64,000 bases of DNA from Acinetobacter sp. CS-2 (GCF_016599715.1 NZ_CP067019.1:1240001-1304000); one strand, 5' to 3'. Shown: positions 52,788-61,893, counted from the first letter of the stretch. The notes: a model not told the origin generated them from the letters alone. Made by a program: numbers and translations.

Positions 52788-53253
52788 TGATTATTTCTGG
52801 AAAACCAAGAAATGTCCAATTAAAACCAAACCACGTGCTAAGCCTCTACCAAAAGCAAAAGATGCATATTTAGAAGCAGAAGAAGAATTCGAACATGCTT
52901 TAAATGTCTTGGGTATCAAGTACGAAAAGAAATTTCAGTTTAAATCGACCAAGCACTGGCGTTTTGATTTCCACCTGATTGAGCACAGAATTTTAGTTGA
53001 GATTTCAGGTGGACCATGGTCTGGTGGGCGTAAAGGCAAATTAGCGAATAAAGCCTGGAGCATGGATCGTTATGATCATGCTAATGAGATGGGTTTTACC
53101 GTTGTTCGATTAGAGTCAGCCAACAGATACAAGATTGATGAGTTTGGGCCATTACAGATAGAAGCTCAATTCGCATCTCAATGGCTGAAAAATTTGAAGA
53201 GAGAATCACTCAATGGACCAGTTCAGACCATTCCCACCATCGAATCTGATTGA
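52777..53253 (+). CDS. PD-(D/E)XK-type phage endonuclease (DUF559/Vsr-like)
   Basis: A 158-residue protein with a basic N-terminus and a nuclease core, WRFDFHLIEHRILVEISGG, giving Asp ... Glu-x-Ser spacing near that of PD-(D/E)XK enzymes. GRKGKLANKAWSMDRYDHAN and FTVVRLES follow, as in DUF559/Vsr relatives. It likely nicks or cleaves DNA; target unknown. It overlaps ninB and the metallopeptidase gene. Confidence 0.72.
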   Translation: MDVDDYFWKTKKCPIKTKPRAKPLPKAKDAYLEAEEEFEHALNVLGIKYEKKFQFKSTKHWRFDFHLIEHRILVEISGGPWSGGRKGKLANKAWSMDRYDHANEMGFTVVRLESANRYKIDEFGPLQIEAQFASQWLKNLKRESLNGPVQTIPTIESD

Positions 53254-53854
53254 TCAGGCTGAGGAAGAAGAAGCGATTCGCTTGGCACCCGCCGTGGATC
53301 TAAAAGAATGGGTCATTAAAAATTGGCTGACCATTGGTGGTGAACTCCACAACCCGGATCATGACCACATTGCTGAGCTGCTGCACGATGATGAAACCTT
53401 CTTGGCATTTGCTTGGGCTTCATCGGCCGCCGTAGCTAAAAAACGAATGGTGCTGGGTCAATGTGAAAAAGTCATGTTTAACCAGGGCGGGTGGAAGAAG
53501 GCCCGACAAGAACAACAGATGCGTGACTGGTTCGGCTTTGTCCCTCAATACCTGATTACTGTAGATGCGGCATTTTGCGAACAAACTTCAGATCGTGAAT
53601 TTTGTCGTTTGATTGAACATGAGCTTTATCACATCGGTGTTGAACGTGATGCAGATGGTGAAATCATCTACAGCGACCATACCGGTCTACCTAAGCATTA
53701 TTTGGCTGGCCATGATGTGGAAGTGTTCTTCGGTGAAACGAAACGTTGGGGTGCTGATGAGTCTGTTAAACGGCTTCTGGAAATCTCCAAGAATGCGCCG
53801 TTTGTATCTGAAACTAATATTGCCGCGTGCTGTGGGAACTGTGTGATTAATTGA
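53213..53854 (+). CDS. Putative phage metallopeptidase (HExxH)
   Basis: A 213-residue protein with a clear zinc motif HELYH in FCRLIEHELYHIGVERDADG, then a distal His in AGHDVEVFFGE. It matches the putative phage metallopeptidase family. The N-terminus is a long acidic helix. Substrate unknown. It starts 41 bases inside the preceding gene and a terminator abuts its stop. Confidence 0.78.
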   Translation: MDQFRPFPPSNLIDQAEEEEAIRLAPAVDLKEWVIKNWLTIGGELHNPDHDHIAELLHDDETFLAFAWASSAAVAKKRMVLGQCEKVMFNQGGWKKARQEQQMRDWFGFVPQYLITVDAAFCEQTSDREFCRLIEHELYHIGVERDADGEIIYSDHTGLPKHYLAGHDVEVFFGETKRWGADESVKRLLEISKNAPFVSETNIAACCGNCVIN

Positions 53855-53872
53855 GCCTAATGGCTCTTTTTT
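53853..53872 (+). terminator. Intrinsic terminator before the packaging genes
   Basis: GAGCC, loop TAAT, GGCTC, then six T at the metallopeptidase stop. Confidence 0.65.
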
Positions 53873-53911
53873 GGCCTATCTTGCTTTACGTAGCTTTACG
53901 GAGGGGTGGCT

Positions 53912-54433
53912 GTGGCAGCACTTAAAGAGCCTGTAAAAATCTTTATAGTTCAGTCTCTTGCTTGCTTTGAAACCCCTCAACAAGTGGCAGACGCTGTAAA
54001 GCAACAATTTAAGATTGAAATTGAGCGCCAGCAAGTGGCCTTATATGATCCGACCAAATACGCTGGACGAAACTTAAGTAAAAAGTTGAAAGACCTTTTT
54101 GAGAAAACACGGGAAGATTTTAGGTCTAATGTTTATGACATCCCATTAGCCAATAAGGCAGTGCGCCTTAATGAACTCCAGAAAATGTATGGCGACTGGA
54201 ATAAGAATAAAAAAATGAAGCAACTCATCATTAAGCAGATTAAAGATGAGATGCATGGTTATGAACTTCAATTGCTAGATGCACAGCTGAAGCAGCTTGA
54301 GATAGACAAAATTAAGAATGGTGATGGTGAGGGCGCTGATGATCCGACTCCAGTGAAAGTCACAATTCAGGTTGTAGATGCGAGTAAATCAAATGCCGAA
54401 CATCAATCCGACCCTGAATGTACCTCAGGCTAA
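53912..54433 (+). CDS. DUF2280 protein, probable small terminase subunit
   Basis: A 173-residue protein with DUF2280 landmarks: LKEPVKIFIVQSLACFETPQ, then YDPTKYAGRNLSKKLKDLFE, and a central coiled coil. In Acinetobacter and related phages this family precedes terminase large and is taken as its small, DNA-recognising partner. The start is GTG at 53912, set by GGAGG 8 bases upstream. Its end overlaps terminase by 41 bases. Confidence 0.8.
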   Translation: MAALKEPVKIFIVQSLACFETPQQVADAVKQQFKIEIERQQVALYDPTKYAGRNLSKKLKDLFEKTREDFRSNVYDIPLANKAVRLNELQKMYGDWNKNKKMKQLIIKQIKDEMHGYELQLLDAQLKQLEIDKIKNGDGEGADDPTPVKVTIQVVDASKSNAEHQSDPECTSG

Positions 54434-55679
54434 CTTTCTACAGCTGAAAAATAAGTTTCGTGCATTTGTTGCTGGGTTTGGTAGCGGAAAAACTTGGGTT
54501 GGGTGTTCAAGCCTGTGTGATAAGTCTTGGGAATTCCCTAAGGTGCCACTGGGCTACTTTGCTCCAACTTATCCGCAGATCCGGGATATCTTCTTTCCAA
54601 CGATTGATGAGGTGGCATTTGACTGGGGGCTGAAAACCAAAATCTACGAATCGAATAAAGAGGTCGATATCTATTACGGCCGGCAATATCGAAGCACGAT
54701 TATTTGCCGATCTATGGAGAAGCCTCAGACGATTGTAGGTTTTAAGATTGGTCATGCACTGATTGATGAATTGGATGTGATGCCTACCGTTAAGGCACAG
54801 CAAGCATGGCGGAAAATCATTGCTCGTATGCGTTACAAGCAAGCTGGATTGACCAATGGTATTGATGTTGCGACTACACCAGAGGGCTTTAAGTTCACTT
54901 ATGAGCAATTTGTAAAAGAGGCCAATTCAACTCCGGCTAAGCGCGCACTGTACGGAATGATTCAGGCATCTACTTATGACAATGAAGCCAATCTACCGGA
55001 TGATTATATTTCATCACTGTTTGAGTCATATCCACCACAATTGATTTCAGCATATTTAAAAGGTCAATTTGTAAACCTTACTAGTGGTGCGGTTTACCCT
55101 GATTTTGATCGAAAGCTAAATCATACGGATGAAGAAATACGGCCCCATGAGCCTTTAATCATCGGTATGGACTTTAACGTCCTGAAAATGGCAGCTGTGG
55201 TTTATGTGATTCGTGAAGGTAGACCTCTGGCACTGGATGAAATGGTTGGGGTGCGTGATACACCGACTATGGCCACATTGCTTATTGAGCGCTTTCCATT
55301 TCATGAAATGACTGTAATACCGGATGCAGCCGGCCAAGCCAAATCTTCAAAAAATAGCAGTGAATCAGATCATCAGATTTTGAGAGACAAGGGTTTTCGG
55401 GTGGAAGTGAATGGGACAAACCCGGCAATCAAGGATCGTATCAATGCGGTGAATGCCTTGATCTTAAATGGTGAGGGTGAGCGCACATTACTTGTGAATA
55501 CCAATAAATGCCCACGCTTTACCGAAACTTTAGAGCAGCAAATTTACGATGATTTTGGTATGCCGGATAAGAAATCTGGGCTTGACCATGTTGGGGATGC
55601 TGGCGGTTATCCTCTGGTTAAACGATTCCCGATCATTAAGCCGGTTACCCGTATCGATATACCAATGTTTGGATTTTAA
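54393..55679 (+). CDS. Terminase large subunit
   Basis: A 428-residue packaging motor. The ATPase has a Walker A-like FVAGFGSGKTW near residue 30 and Walker B HALIDELDVM near 120. The C-terminal nuclease has IIGMDFNVLKMAAVVYV (first Asp), MTVIPDAAG (second) and SGLDHVGDAGGYPLVKRF (third). It cuts and pumps DNA into heads. Confidence 0.93.
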   Translation: MPNINPTLNVPQANFLQLKNKFRAFVAGFGSGKTWVGCSSLCDKSWEFPKVPLGYFAPTYPQIRDIFFPTIDEVAFDWGLKTKIYESNKEVDIYYGRQYRSTIICRSMEKPQTIVGFKIGHALIDELDVMPTVKAQQAWRKIIARMRYKQAGLTNGIDVATTPEGFKFTYEQFVKEANSTPAKRALYGMIQASTYDNEANLPDDYISSLFESYPPQLISAYLKGQFVNLTSGAVYPDFDRKLNHTDEEIRPHEPLIIGMDFNVLKMAAVVYVIREGRPLALDEMVGVRDTPTMATLLIERFPFHEMTVIPDAAGQAKSSKNSSESDHQILRDKGFRVEVNGTNPAIKDRINAVNALILNGEGERTLLVNTNKCPRFTETLEQQIYDDFGMPDKKSGLDHVGDAGGYPLVKRFPIIKPVTRIDIPMFGF

Positions 55680-55681
55680 TT

Positions 55682-57100
55682 ATGAGCATTACAAACACCC
55701 ATGCTGACTATGATAAGCACATTGCGACTTGGAATAAGTTGGACGATGTTTGTGATGGTCAGGAAGTTATTAAGTCTAAGAAAGAAACATATTTAAAAAA
55801 GCCTGAGTTATTCGATTCAGTTAAAGATCCAGGTGGCAATAAGCGATATGGAGAGTATTTGCATCGGGCCATTTTCCCGGGTGTAACTGGTCGTACATTG
55901 GCAAGTCATATCGGCTTAGCCTTTGGTAAAGCACCGGTATTTAATCGACCGGATGATCTGGAATATCTGGACCGGAATGCAGATGGTGCTGGGCGTTCTA
56001 TTTACCAGGTATCACAGCGTGCAATGCGGCTGATTAATCGCAATTATCGCTGTGGTGTGTATGTAGATCATCCTAATGTAGAACCAAGCCGAAACCGGGC
56101 AGAAGATAAGACCAAAGGTGCTTATCCGATGATTCATATCATCAAAGCATCTGCGGTTGAAGATTGGGATTACATCATTGTTGGCAATCAAAAAAAGCTG
56201 AGCTATGTCAAAATTCATGAAACGGTTAAAGAGCGTGATGGATTTAGCTTGTCCACCATTGAGCAGTATCGATTGCTATGGTTGAAAGTGGTAGACGGTC
56301 GCTTTGTTTATGTGGTTGAAGTCCATAAGAAGAATGAGAAAGGTGACTGGTATTTAGATCAGACATCAACTCCGACTGATTATGACGGCAATACATGGGA
56401 TTACATTCCATTCACTTTCTGTGGTGCTATCGACAACTCAGAAGAAATTGACACAGCACCTTTGTATGAACTGGCCGAGATTGAACTTTCATATTACCGG
56501 AGTTCTGCTGATGTAGAGGAATCTGCATTTATTGTAGGACAACCTACATTGTGCTTTCCAAATATCACGCCAGAACAGTACGCGATGGTGAAAGAGTCGG
56601 GTGCCAGTGTTGGTAGTCGCACCGGTATCCCAACGGATGGTAAGTTTATCCAGGCGGATGAAAACGGTTTGGCATATAAGCGTATGCAAGACAAGTGGGA
56701 CCAGATGAAAGAACTGGGTGCCCGGCTGATTGAGGTTGGGTCTGCCAATAAAACGGCTGAGCAGGCCGGGAATGAAAACTCTATTCAGCATTCAGTCTTG
56801 TCGCTGGTGGCAGCTAACATTTCAGAAGCGATGACCATGGCCCTGCGCTGGTGTGCAAAGTTTGCCTTACCAAATCATGATCTTAAAGTGGATGAGCTGA
56901 GCTTTACGATTGCTCAGGACTTCAATAAGCCGAAATATGATTCAACACGCTCTAAATTGATTTATGAAGCCTGCCTTGCTGGTGAGTTGCCGATGTATGT
57001 TTGGTATCACTACGAGCAGACAGGTACTTTCCCTGAAGATAAATGGGAAGATATCGTGAAGAAAATTGAAAAGCGGAATGATGGCACTGTGGATGCATAA
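55682..57100 (+). CDS. DUF4055 portal protein
   Basis: A 472-residue protein matching DUF4055 portals: KSKKETYLKKPELFDSVKDP, FPGVTGRTLASHIGLAFGKA, SYYRSSADVEESAFIVGQPT. It should form the dodecameric ring at one vertex for DNA entry and exit. It starts 2 bases after terminase and is followed by the MuF-like gene after 2 bases. Confidence 0.88.
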   Translation: MSITNTHADYDKHIATWNKLDDVCDGQEVIKSKKETYLKKPELFDSVKDPGGNKRYGEYLHRAIFPGVTGRTLASHIGLAFGKAPVFNRPDDLEYLDRNADGAGRSIYQVSQRAMRLINRNYRCGVYVDHPNVEPSRNRAEDKTKGAYPMIHIIKASAVEDWDYIIVGNQKKLSYVKIHETVKERDGFSLSTIEQYRLLWLKVVDGRFVYVVEVHKKNEKGDWYLDQTSTPTDYDGNTWDYIPFTFCGAIDNSEEIDTAPLYELAEIELSYYRSSADVEESAFIVGQPTLCFPNITPEQYAMVKESGASVGSRTGIPTDGKFIQADENGLAYKRMQDKWDQMKELGARLIEVGSANKTAEQAGNENSIQHSVLSLVAANISEAMTMALRWCAKFALPNHDLKVDELSFTIAQDFNKPKYDSTRSKLIYEACLAGELPMYVWYHYEQTGTFPEDKWEDIVKKIEKRNDGTVDA

Positions 57101-57102
57101 AT

Positions 57103-58221
57103 ATGAACACATCAGCGCAAAAAGCCTTACTTGATGCGCTGACTCAACATCAGGCATATCTATATCGGGCATCCTCACAGAATGTAAATGATCTGATCAA
57201 AGTTTTTGACAAGTTGTCGAATGAGCAGCTCCTTAAATTTGGTGATTTACTCGAGAACTTAACTGAATCAGAACGCAAAGCCTTACAAGGTCTCAACTTT
57301 TCAAGCAAAGCTAAGGCCAGTCGTAATATTGAGGAAATCAAAGCCACTTTAAACGAGTGGTTTTCTTCATTAAATACCCAGATGTCAGAGATATTTGAAC
57401 AGTCTGCTATTGCCTTGGCTGTATATGAGGCTAGTTATACCATTGCGCTAATGGGCGAAACGCTTCAGGTTGATGGTGAAAAGCTATATCAGAAAGCCAA
57501 AAAGATGCCTTTCTCTGGCGGTCAGCTGGTTGATTACCTGTTTGCTGATATCGCGGAAAATTTACGCAAGAAAGTGGAATACGTCATTCGTGATGGTATT
57601 TCACAAGGCCAGACTAATCAGCAGATTATTAATCGAATTAAGGGGCGAAAGTCACTTGATTATAAAGATGGATTGCTCCAGTCAGAACGTTATGTCATTG
57701 AGCGCCAGGTAAGAACAGCCAGGAGCCATGTATCGAATACATCGTATTTACAGACCTACGAAGCTCTTGGATTTACACATATTAAATTCGTCAGTGTGCT
57801 TGATGGGCGTAGTAGTTTTACGTGTGCAAACCTAGATCAAACCATGTGGAAGATTGATGATCCCAAAATTAGAAGACCTCCACTTCATCCAAATTGCAGA
57901 TCGACGCTGATTGGTGTTGATGCTGATGGAAATCTGGGTGGGGTGCGTCCATTTGTGGCGGACGAGCGGAAAATCAAGAATATCCCCAAAGATGAGCGTG
58001 ATGGCATCATTGGTCAGGTCGAGGCGAATACTAAATTTTCAGATTGGTTTAAGGATCAGGGTGATGATTTTCAGCGCAATTGGTTGGGGAGCACACGCTT
58101 TGAGCTATATAAAAAATCAGACTTTCCAATTGATAAATTTGTTGATCCAATTGGGCGAAAATACACGCTTGATGAGTTGCGAAAAATGGACAAAAAAACC
58201 TTTGAAAACTTAGGTTTATGA
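57103..58221 (+). CDS. MuF/SPP1 gp7-like head morphogenesis protein
   Basis: A 372-residue minor head protein. The MuF core is at about residues 200-270: ARSHVSNTSYLQTYEALGFT, LDGRSSFTC, PPLHPNCRSTLIGVD. It ends LDELRKMDKKTFENLGL. The same ending appears again after the HNH gene (59198), showing that this 3' end was rebuilt by the insertion. The two tails differ in sequence but align without gaps. Confidence 0.88.
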   Translation: MNTSAQKALLDALTQHQAYLYRASSQNVNDLIKVFDKLSNEQLLKFGDLLENLTESERKALQGLNFSSKAKASRNIEEIKATLNEWFSSLNTQMSEIFEQSAIALAVYEASYTIALMGETLQVDGEKLYQKAKKMPFSGGQLVDYLFADIAENLRKKVEYVIRDGISQGQTNQQIINRIKGRKSLDYKDGLLQSERYVIERQVRTARSHVSNTSYLQTYEALGFTHIKFVSVLDGRSSFTCANLDQTMWKIDDPKIRRPPLHPNCRSTLIGVDADGNLGGVRPFVADERKIKNIPKDERDGIIGQVEANTKFSDWFKDQGDDFQRNWLGSTRFELYKKSDFPIDKFVDPIGRKYTLDELRKMDKKTFENLGL

Positions 58222-58229
58222 TGTTTCTG

Positions 58230-58284
58230 TGGTATAATTTTTAGACAAAACAAAACCCCAAAAGACGGCTATCTTAAGGGGTTT
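58230..58284 (+). promoter_or_regulatory. Promoter and leader hairpin of the HNH gene
   Basis: An extended -10 box TGGTATAAT (58230-58238) is followed by an AAAACCCC ... GGGGTTT hairpin (58252-58284). The gene thus has its own promoter within the late operon, and the stem may reduce read-through or protect the RNA. Confidence 0.6.
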
Positions 58285-58317
58285 CTGATCACAACTTATC
58301 TACTTGGAGATAATGTC

Positions 58318-59205
58318 ATGACTGATTCGAATTGTACTTGCAAAACTTGTGGTTCGCAATTTAAACCAGTGAAAGGTAAGCGTAATATTTACTGTGGAAT
58401 GCCTTGCTATCGTGTTGCACAAAAGCGCGGTGATTATATTGGTTCAAAAGGTACTACTAGAAAGCATCAATGTGCACATTGCAATGCCGATGTTTTAGGT
58501 AAATCTAAAAGTAGTAGGCGTAATGGGGCTTTGTCCGAGAATATATTTTGCAACCGTATTTGTTACGATGCTTTCAAGGCAGACTTGAAAAACAAGGTTT
58601 TAAGAAGATGTGCAGGTTGTGATAATGAGATTAGTCGTGCACATGGTCATGGGACTAATGCGAAATATTGCTCTAATGATTGCAAACTAAATCATAAGAA
58701 ATCAAAAGATCGGCACTGTATTTCTTGCGGTGTGTGGTTTAGCTCGCTGAAATGGAATAATACAATTGGGCGTTTGGTTGCTGATAATTTCAGAAAAACA
58801 TGCTCTGAAGAGTGTTATATAAACCAAATCAAAACAAACCAAGAGCGAAAAGACAAAATAAGCCAAGCCTTTCAGGGTGCAAAACACCCTAATTGGCAAG
58901 GTGGCTCGTCTTACATGGAAGCCAATAAGTTTAGAGGCTCTAATTGGCAGGTGATACGCCAGAAAATTATAAAAAGAGATGATTTTAAGTGTATTCAATG
59001 CGGTTTAACCCGTGAGCAACACTATGAAAAATATGGGCGTGACTTATCTGTAAACCATATCAAGCCATTCCATCAATTTGGTGGGAAAAATGAGCTGGCA
59101 AACAAACTAAGTAATTTGGAAACGCTCTGCGATTCATGTCACACAAAGACTGATTGGCAGTATCGAAAATCGAATTCGATTCAACAAATTCTGTGTTTTG
59201 CGTGA
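58318..59205 (+). CDS. HNH homing-type endonuclease with zinc fingers
   Basis: A 295-residue protein. The N-terminal ~190 residues hold several Cys pairs (CTCKTCGSQF, CAHCNADVLG, CAGCDNE, CISCGVWF) that form DNA-binding zinc fingers. The region GAKHPNWQGGSSYMEANKFR and the C-terminal HNH core (FKCIQCGLTREQHY, LSVNHIKPFHQFGG, LETLCDSCHTKTDW) are typical of phage free-standing homing endonucleases. GGAG precedes the ATG. It is inserted at the end of the MuF-like gene. Confidence 0.88.
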   Translation: MTDSNCTCKTCGSQFKPVKGKRNIYCGMPCYRVAQKRGDYIGSKGTTRKHQCAHCNADVLGKSKSSRRNGALSENIFCNRICYDAFKADLKNKVLRRCAGCDNEISRAHGHGTNAKYCSNDCKLNHKKSKDRHCISCGVWFSSLKWNNTIGRLVADNFRKTCSEECYINQIKTNQERKDKISQAFQGAKHPNWQGGSSYMEANKFRGSNWQVIRQKIIKRDDFKCIQCGLTREQHYEKYGRDLSVNHIKPFHQFGGKNELANKLSNLETLCDSCHTKTDWQYRKSNSIQQILCFA

Positions 59206-59251
59206 GCTTAAGGCTTTGGATGAAAAGACGTTTGAGGTGGTGGGGTTATGA
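59198..59251 (+). pseudogene. Orphan copy of the MuF-like gene's 3' end
   Basis: In the frame 59198-59251 the DNA reads LRELKALDEKTFEVVGL and stop. This aligns without gaps to the MuF-like protein end LDELRKMDKKTFENLGL (L, EL, D, KTFE and GL shared). No start codon leads into it. It is the displaced original tail left when the HNH cassette with its own tail was inserted. Confidence 0.8.
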
Positions 59252-59260
59252 AGGTGAAGT

Positions 59261-59356
59261 ATGACTGATGTAATGGGTGCGGTATATCTTTGGCTTTTTA
59301 TTATTGTTGCTGTGGTTTTTTCAATTGGTTTTGCATGTGGAACTTATTTCATATGA
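59261..59356 (+). CDS. 31-residue membrane microprotein
   Basis: MTDVMGAVYLWLFIIVAVVF and a short Gly/Cys end: a single transmembrane helix. AAGGTGAAGT precedes the ATG. Its end overlaps the next tiny frame by 4 bases. Unknown. Confidence 0.45.
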   Translation: MTDVMGAVYLWLFIIVAVVFSIGFACGTYFI

Positions 59357-59415
59357 CTATATCTGAACAGCAAATCATTAATGACTTAATTTTAAAGGCT
59401 TGGACTAAGAAATGA
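59353..59415 (+). CDS. 20-residue peptide frame
   Basis: A short coupled frame (MTISEQQIINDLILKAWTKK) that starts 4 bases inside the previous one and ends 4 bases inside the next. The two ATGA junctions suggest it is translated, but it may serve only as a coupling leader. Confidence 0.3.
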   Translation: MTISEQQIINDLILKAWTKK

Positions 59416-59621
59416 AAGAAATTACGATTCAAGAATATTCAGTGCTAAAGAAAAAACTTGAAGCTGAGATTGCAGGCTTTGTGCAAAATAAAGTTGCAGA
59501 ATTTCAGCATCAAACAGGGATTCAGCCCACAAATATTTATATTTTTACTGAAACCATGAAAGCATTTGGCTTGCCTGATGCGGTTGTAGTTACTAGCAGT
59601 GAAATCGAAACAGATATTTAA
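59412..59621 (+). CDS. Prophage hypothetical protein, 69 residues
   Basis: MKEITIQEYSVLKKKLEAEI opens a helix, followed by an alpha/beta part (TNIYIFTETMKAFGLPDAVV). Unknown. A good terminator follows. Confidence 0.55.
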   Translation: MKEITIQEYSVLKKKLEAEIAGFVQNKVAEFQHQTGIQPTNIYIFTETMKAFGLPDAVVVTSSEIETDI

Positions 59622-59641
59622 AATTTAACCAAATTCAACTT

Positions 59642-59665
59642 AAGCACCCAACCGGGTGCTTTTTT
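59642..59665 (+). terminator. Intrinsic terminator before the scaffold gene
   Basis: AGCACCC, loop AACC, GGGTGCT, then six T. Confidence 0.75.
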
Positions 59666-59737
59666 ATTGCCTGCTGAAAGCGGATGCGGACAGCGTAACG
59701 AGCGGATGCTCATTTTAGAAATAGGGTCGGATGACTT

Positions 59738-60496
59738 ATGAAATTGAAATTAGACGAAAACGGTCATGTAGTGGTTCAAGATGGCAAGCCTGTTTATGTC
59801 CATGATGATGGTAAAGAGGTAGCTTTTGATGCACCGCAGACAGTGGCAACGATTACTCGCCTGAATGGTGAAGCTAAAACTCATCGTGAAGCCAAAGAGC
59901 AATTTGAAGCACAGGCTAAAGCTTTCGAAGGGCTTGACCCTGTAAAGGTAAAAGAGGCGTTAAACATTGTTCAAAACTTGGATGCTAAAAAACTTGTGGA
60001 TGCAGGTGAGGTAGACAAGGTGAAGGCTGAAATTACTGAAGCGTTAAAACAGACCTACGAGCCACAACTCCAAAAACTTACACAAGAACGTGATTCTGTG
60101 CAGCAGCAATTACACAGTGAATTGATTGGCGGTGGTTTTGCTCGTTCTAAGTTCATTCAAGACAACATCGCTGTACCGGTAGACATGATTCAAGCCACGT
60201 TTGGGAAAAACTTCCAGATCGAAAACGGCAAAGTCGTGGCAGTTGGTGCCGATGGTCAAAAAATCTATTCACGCACTCGCCCGGGTGAAATCGCAGACTT
60301 TGATGAGGCCTTGGAAACTTTGGTTGGTGGATACCAGCACAAGGATTCAATTTTAAAAGGTTCTCAAGCTGGTGGCGGTGGGTTCCAGGGTGGTGGTCAA
60401 GGTGGTGGTGCAAAAACAATGACGCGCCAGCAGTTTGAATCTCTTGATCCTGTTGGCCGGGCACAATTCACGCGTGAAGGCGGACAAATTCAATAA
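59738..60496 (+). CDS. Probable head scaffolding protein
   Basis: A 252-residue acidic protein directly before the coat gene. It has a beta N-terminus (MKLKLDENGHVVVQDGKPVY), a long coiled coil (about 45-130) and a Gly-rich segment (GGGGFQGGGQGGGAKT) near the end. Such helical proteins before coat genes act as scaffolds. The N-terminal pattern is like DUF6651-type phage proteins. The scaffold role is inferred. Confidence 0.75.
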   Translation: MKLKLDENGHVVVQDGKPVYVHDDGKEVAFDAPQTVATITRLNGEAKTHREAKEQFEAQAKAFEGLDPVKVKEALNIVQNLDAKKLVDAGEVDKVKAEITEALKQTYEPQLQKLTQERDSVQQQLHSELIGGGFARSKFIQDNIAVPVDMIQATFGKNFQIENGKVVAVGADGQKIYSRTRPGEIADFDEALETLVGGYQHKDSILKGSQAGGGGFQGGGQGGGAKTMTRQQFESLDPVGRAQFTREGGQIQ

Positions 60497-60518
60497 TATT
60501 TTTAATGGAGTTTAGCTT

Positions 60519-61673
60519 ATGGCTAACGATTTAAATGGTTTAATCCCTACGATTTACAATGCGCTCGATACAGTATCACGTGAGCTTGTTGGTATTATTC
60601 CAGCAGTTTCGTCTGATATGACATTTGAGCGTGCAGCAAAAGGCCAGAAGGTGAAATCACCTGTAACCTCTGGTGCAACTGCTACTGACATCACACCAGA
60701 CGTAACGCCACCAGATGATGGGGACCAAAACATTGGTTCTGTCGAAATGGAAATCACTAAAGCACGTCGTGTTCCTGTTCGCTGGAACGGTGAGGAAAAG
60801 CGTGGTCTGGACAACAATGGCGCATCATACAATGTAATCCTGCGTGACCAATTCGCTCAAGGTATGCGTACTCTGGTGAATGAAGTTGAAGCGGATTTGG
60901 CGGCATTACACTTAAAAGCGTCACGCGCAGTTGGTACTGCTGGCACAACTCCTTTTGCAAGTGGTTTAGGCGATACAGCACAAGCACTGAAGTTGCTTAA
61001 AGACAATGGCGCACCAGCATCTGATTTGCAGATGGTAATTGATACTACTGCTGGCGCAAACATGCGTACATTGGCGCAGCTTAATAAGGCGAATGAAGCT
61101 AACGACGATAGCTTGCTGCGTCGTGGTGTATTGCTTGATGTGCATGGTTTTGCGATTCGTGAATCCGCTCAAATCAAATCGCATACAGCCGGTACTGGTG
61201 CATTAGCAACTACTGATACAACAGGTTATGCAGTGGGCGCTAAGGAAATCACGCTTGCGAGTGCTGGCACCGGAACCATCCTTATTGGTGACGCTATTTC
61301 ATTTGCTGGCGACCCTAACAAATATATCGTTGTTGCTGGCGATACGGATGTGTCGAATGGCGGCAAGGTGACTATTGCGGCTCCCGGCTTACGTAAAGCA
61401 ATCCCAGCAGCTGCGACAGCAATCACTGTGACTGCTGGTTCTGTGCGAAACATGGTTTTCCCTCGTTCTGCGATTGCACTGGCAACACGTGCACCTGCAT
61501 TACCGCAACAAGGTGATTCTGCTGTTGACCGTACAATCATCACTGATCCAGTGAGCGGCTTGTCCTTTGAAGTATCTGTATATGCTCAATACCGTCAGGT
61601 GCAATATGAAATTGCGCTGGCATGGGGCTGTGCTGCACTCAAGCCTGAACATCTCGCGATTGTTTTGGGGTAA
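60519..61673 (+). CDS. P22-type major capsid protein
   Basis: A 384-residue coat protein of the P22 coat family (HK97 fold with an inserted I-domain). It has GLIPTIYNALDTVSRELVGI at the N-terminus. An I-domain-like inserted beta segment has KEITLASAGTGTILIGDAIS and KYIVVAGDT. The end has NMVFPRSAIALATRAPALPQ and VQYEIALAWGCAALKPEHLA. A ribosome site precedes the ATG. It forms the icosahedral shell. Confidence 0.88.
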   Translation: MANDLNGLIPTIYNALDTVSRELVGIIPAVSSDMTFERAAKGQKVKSPVTSGATATDITPDVTPPDDGDQNIGSVEMEITKARRVPVRWNGEEKRGLDNNGASYNVILRDQFAQGMRTLVNEVEADLAALHLKASRAVGTAGTTPFASGLGDTAQALKLLKDNGAPASDLQMVIDTTAGANMRTLAQLNKANEANDDSLLRRGVLLDVHGFAIRESAQIKSHTAGTGALATTDTTGYAVGAKEITLASAGTGTILIGDAISFAGDPNKYIVVAGDTDVSNGGKVTIAAPGLRKAIPAAATAITVTAGSVRNMVFPRSAIALATRAPALPQQGDSAVDRTIITDPVSGLSFEVSVYAQYRQVQYEIALAWGCAALKPEHLAIVLG

Positions 61674-61721
61674 GCATTAAATCAAGGACGCTTTGTGCGT
61701 CCTTTGTTTTTGGAGAGCAAC

Positions 61722-61889
61722 ATGCCACAGATGAAAACAGTAAAAGTTAAACCATGGTCAAAAGATCAAGGTAACTATGTATTAATTAATGAATTGGATT
61801 TTGATCCAAAGATTCACGCACTCTATGAAGAAGTAGAGCAAAAAGAGCCAGCCAAACGCTCAACCAGAACTGTAAAACCAACGGAATAA
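61722..61889 (+). CDS. Small head-region protein, 55 residues
   Basis: MPQMKTVKVKPWSKDQGNYV opens a short protein with an acidic/Lys-rich tail. GGAGAGCAAC precedes the ATG at 61722, so the longer frame is unlikely. Its place right after the coat gene is common for small head proteins. Not recognised. Confidence 0.55.
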   Translation: MPQMKTVKVKPWSKDQGNYVLINELDFDPKIHALYEEVEQKEPAKRSTRTVKPTE

Positions 61890-61893
61890 CAAT

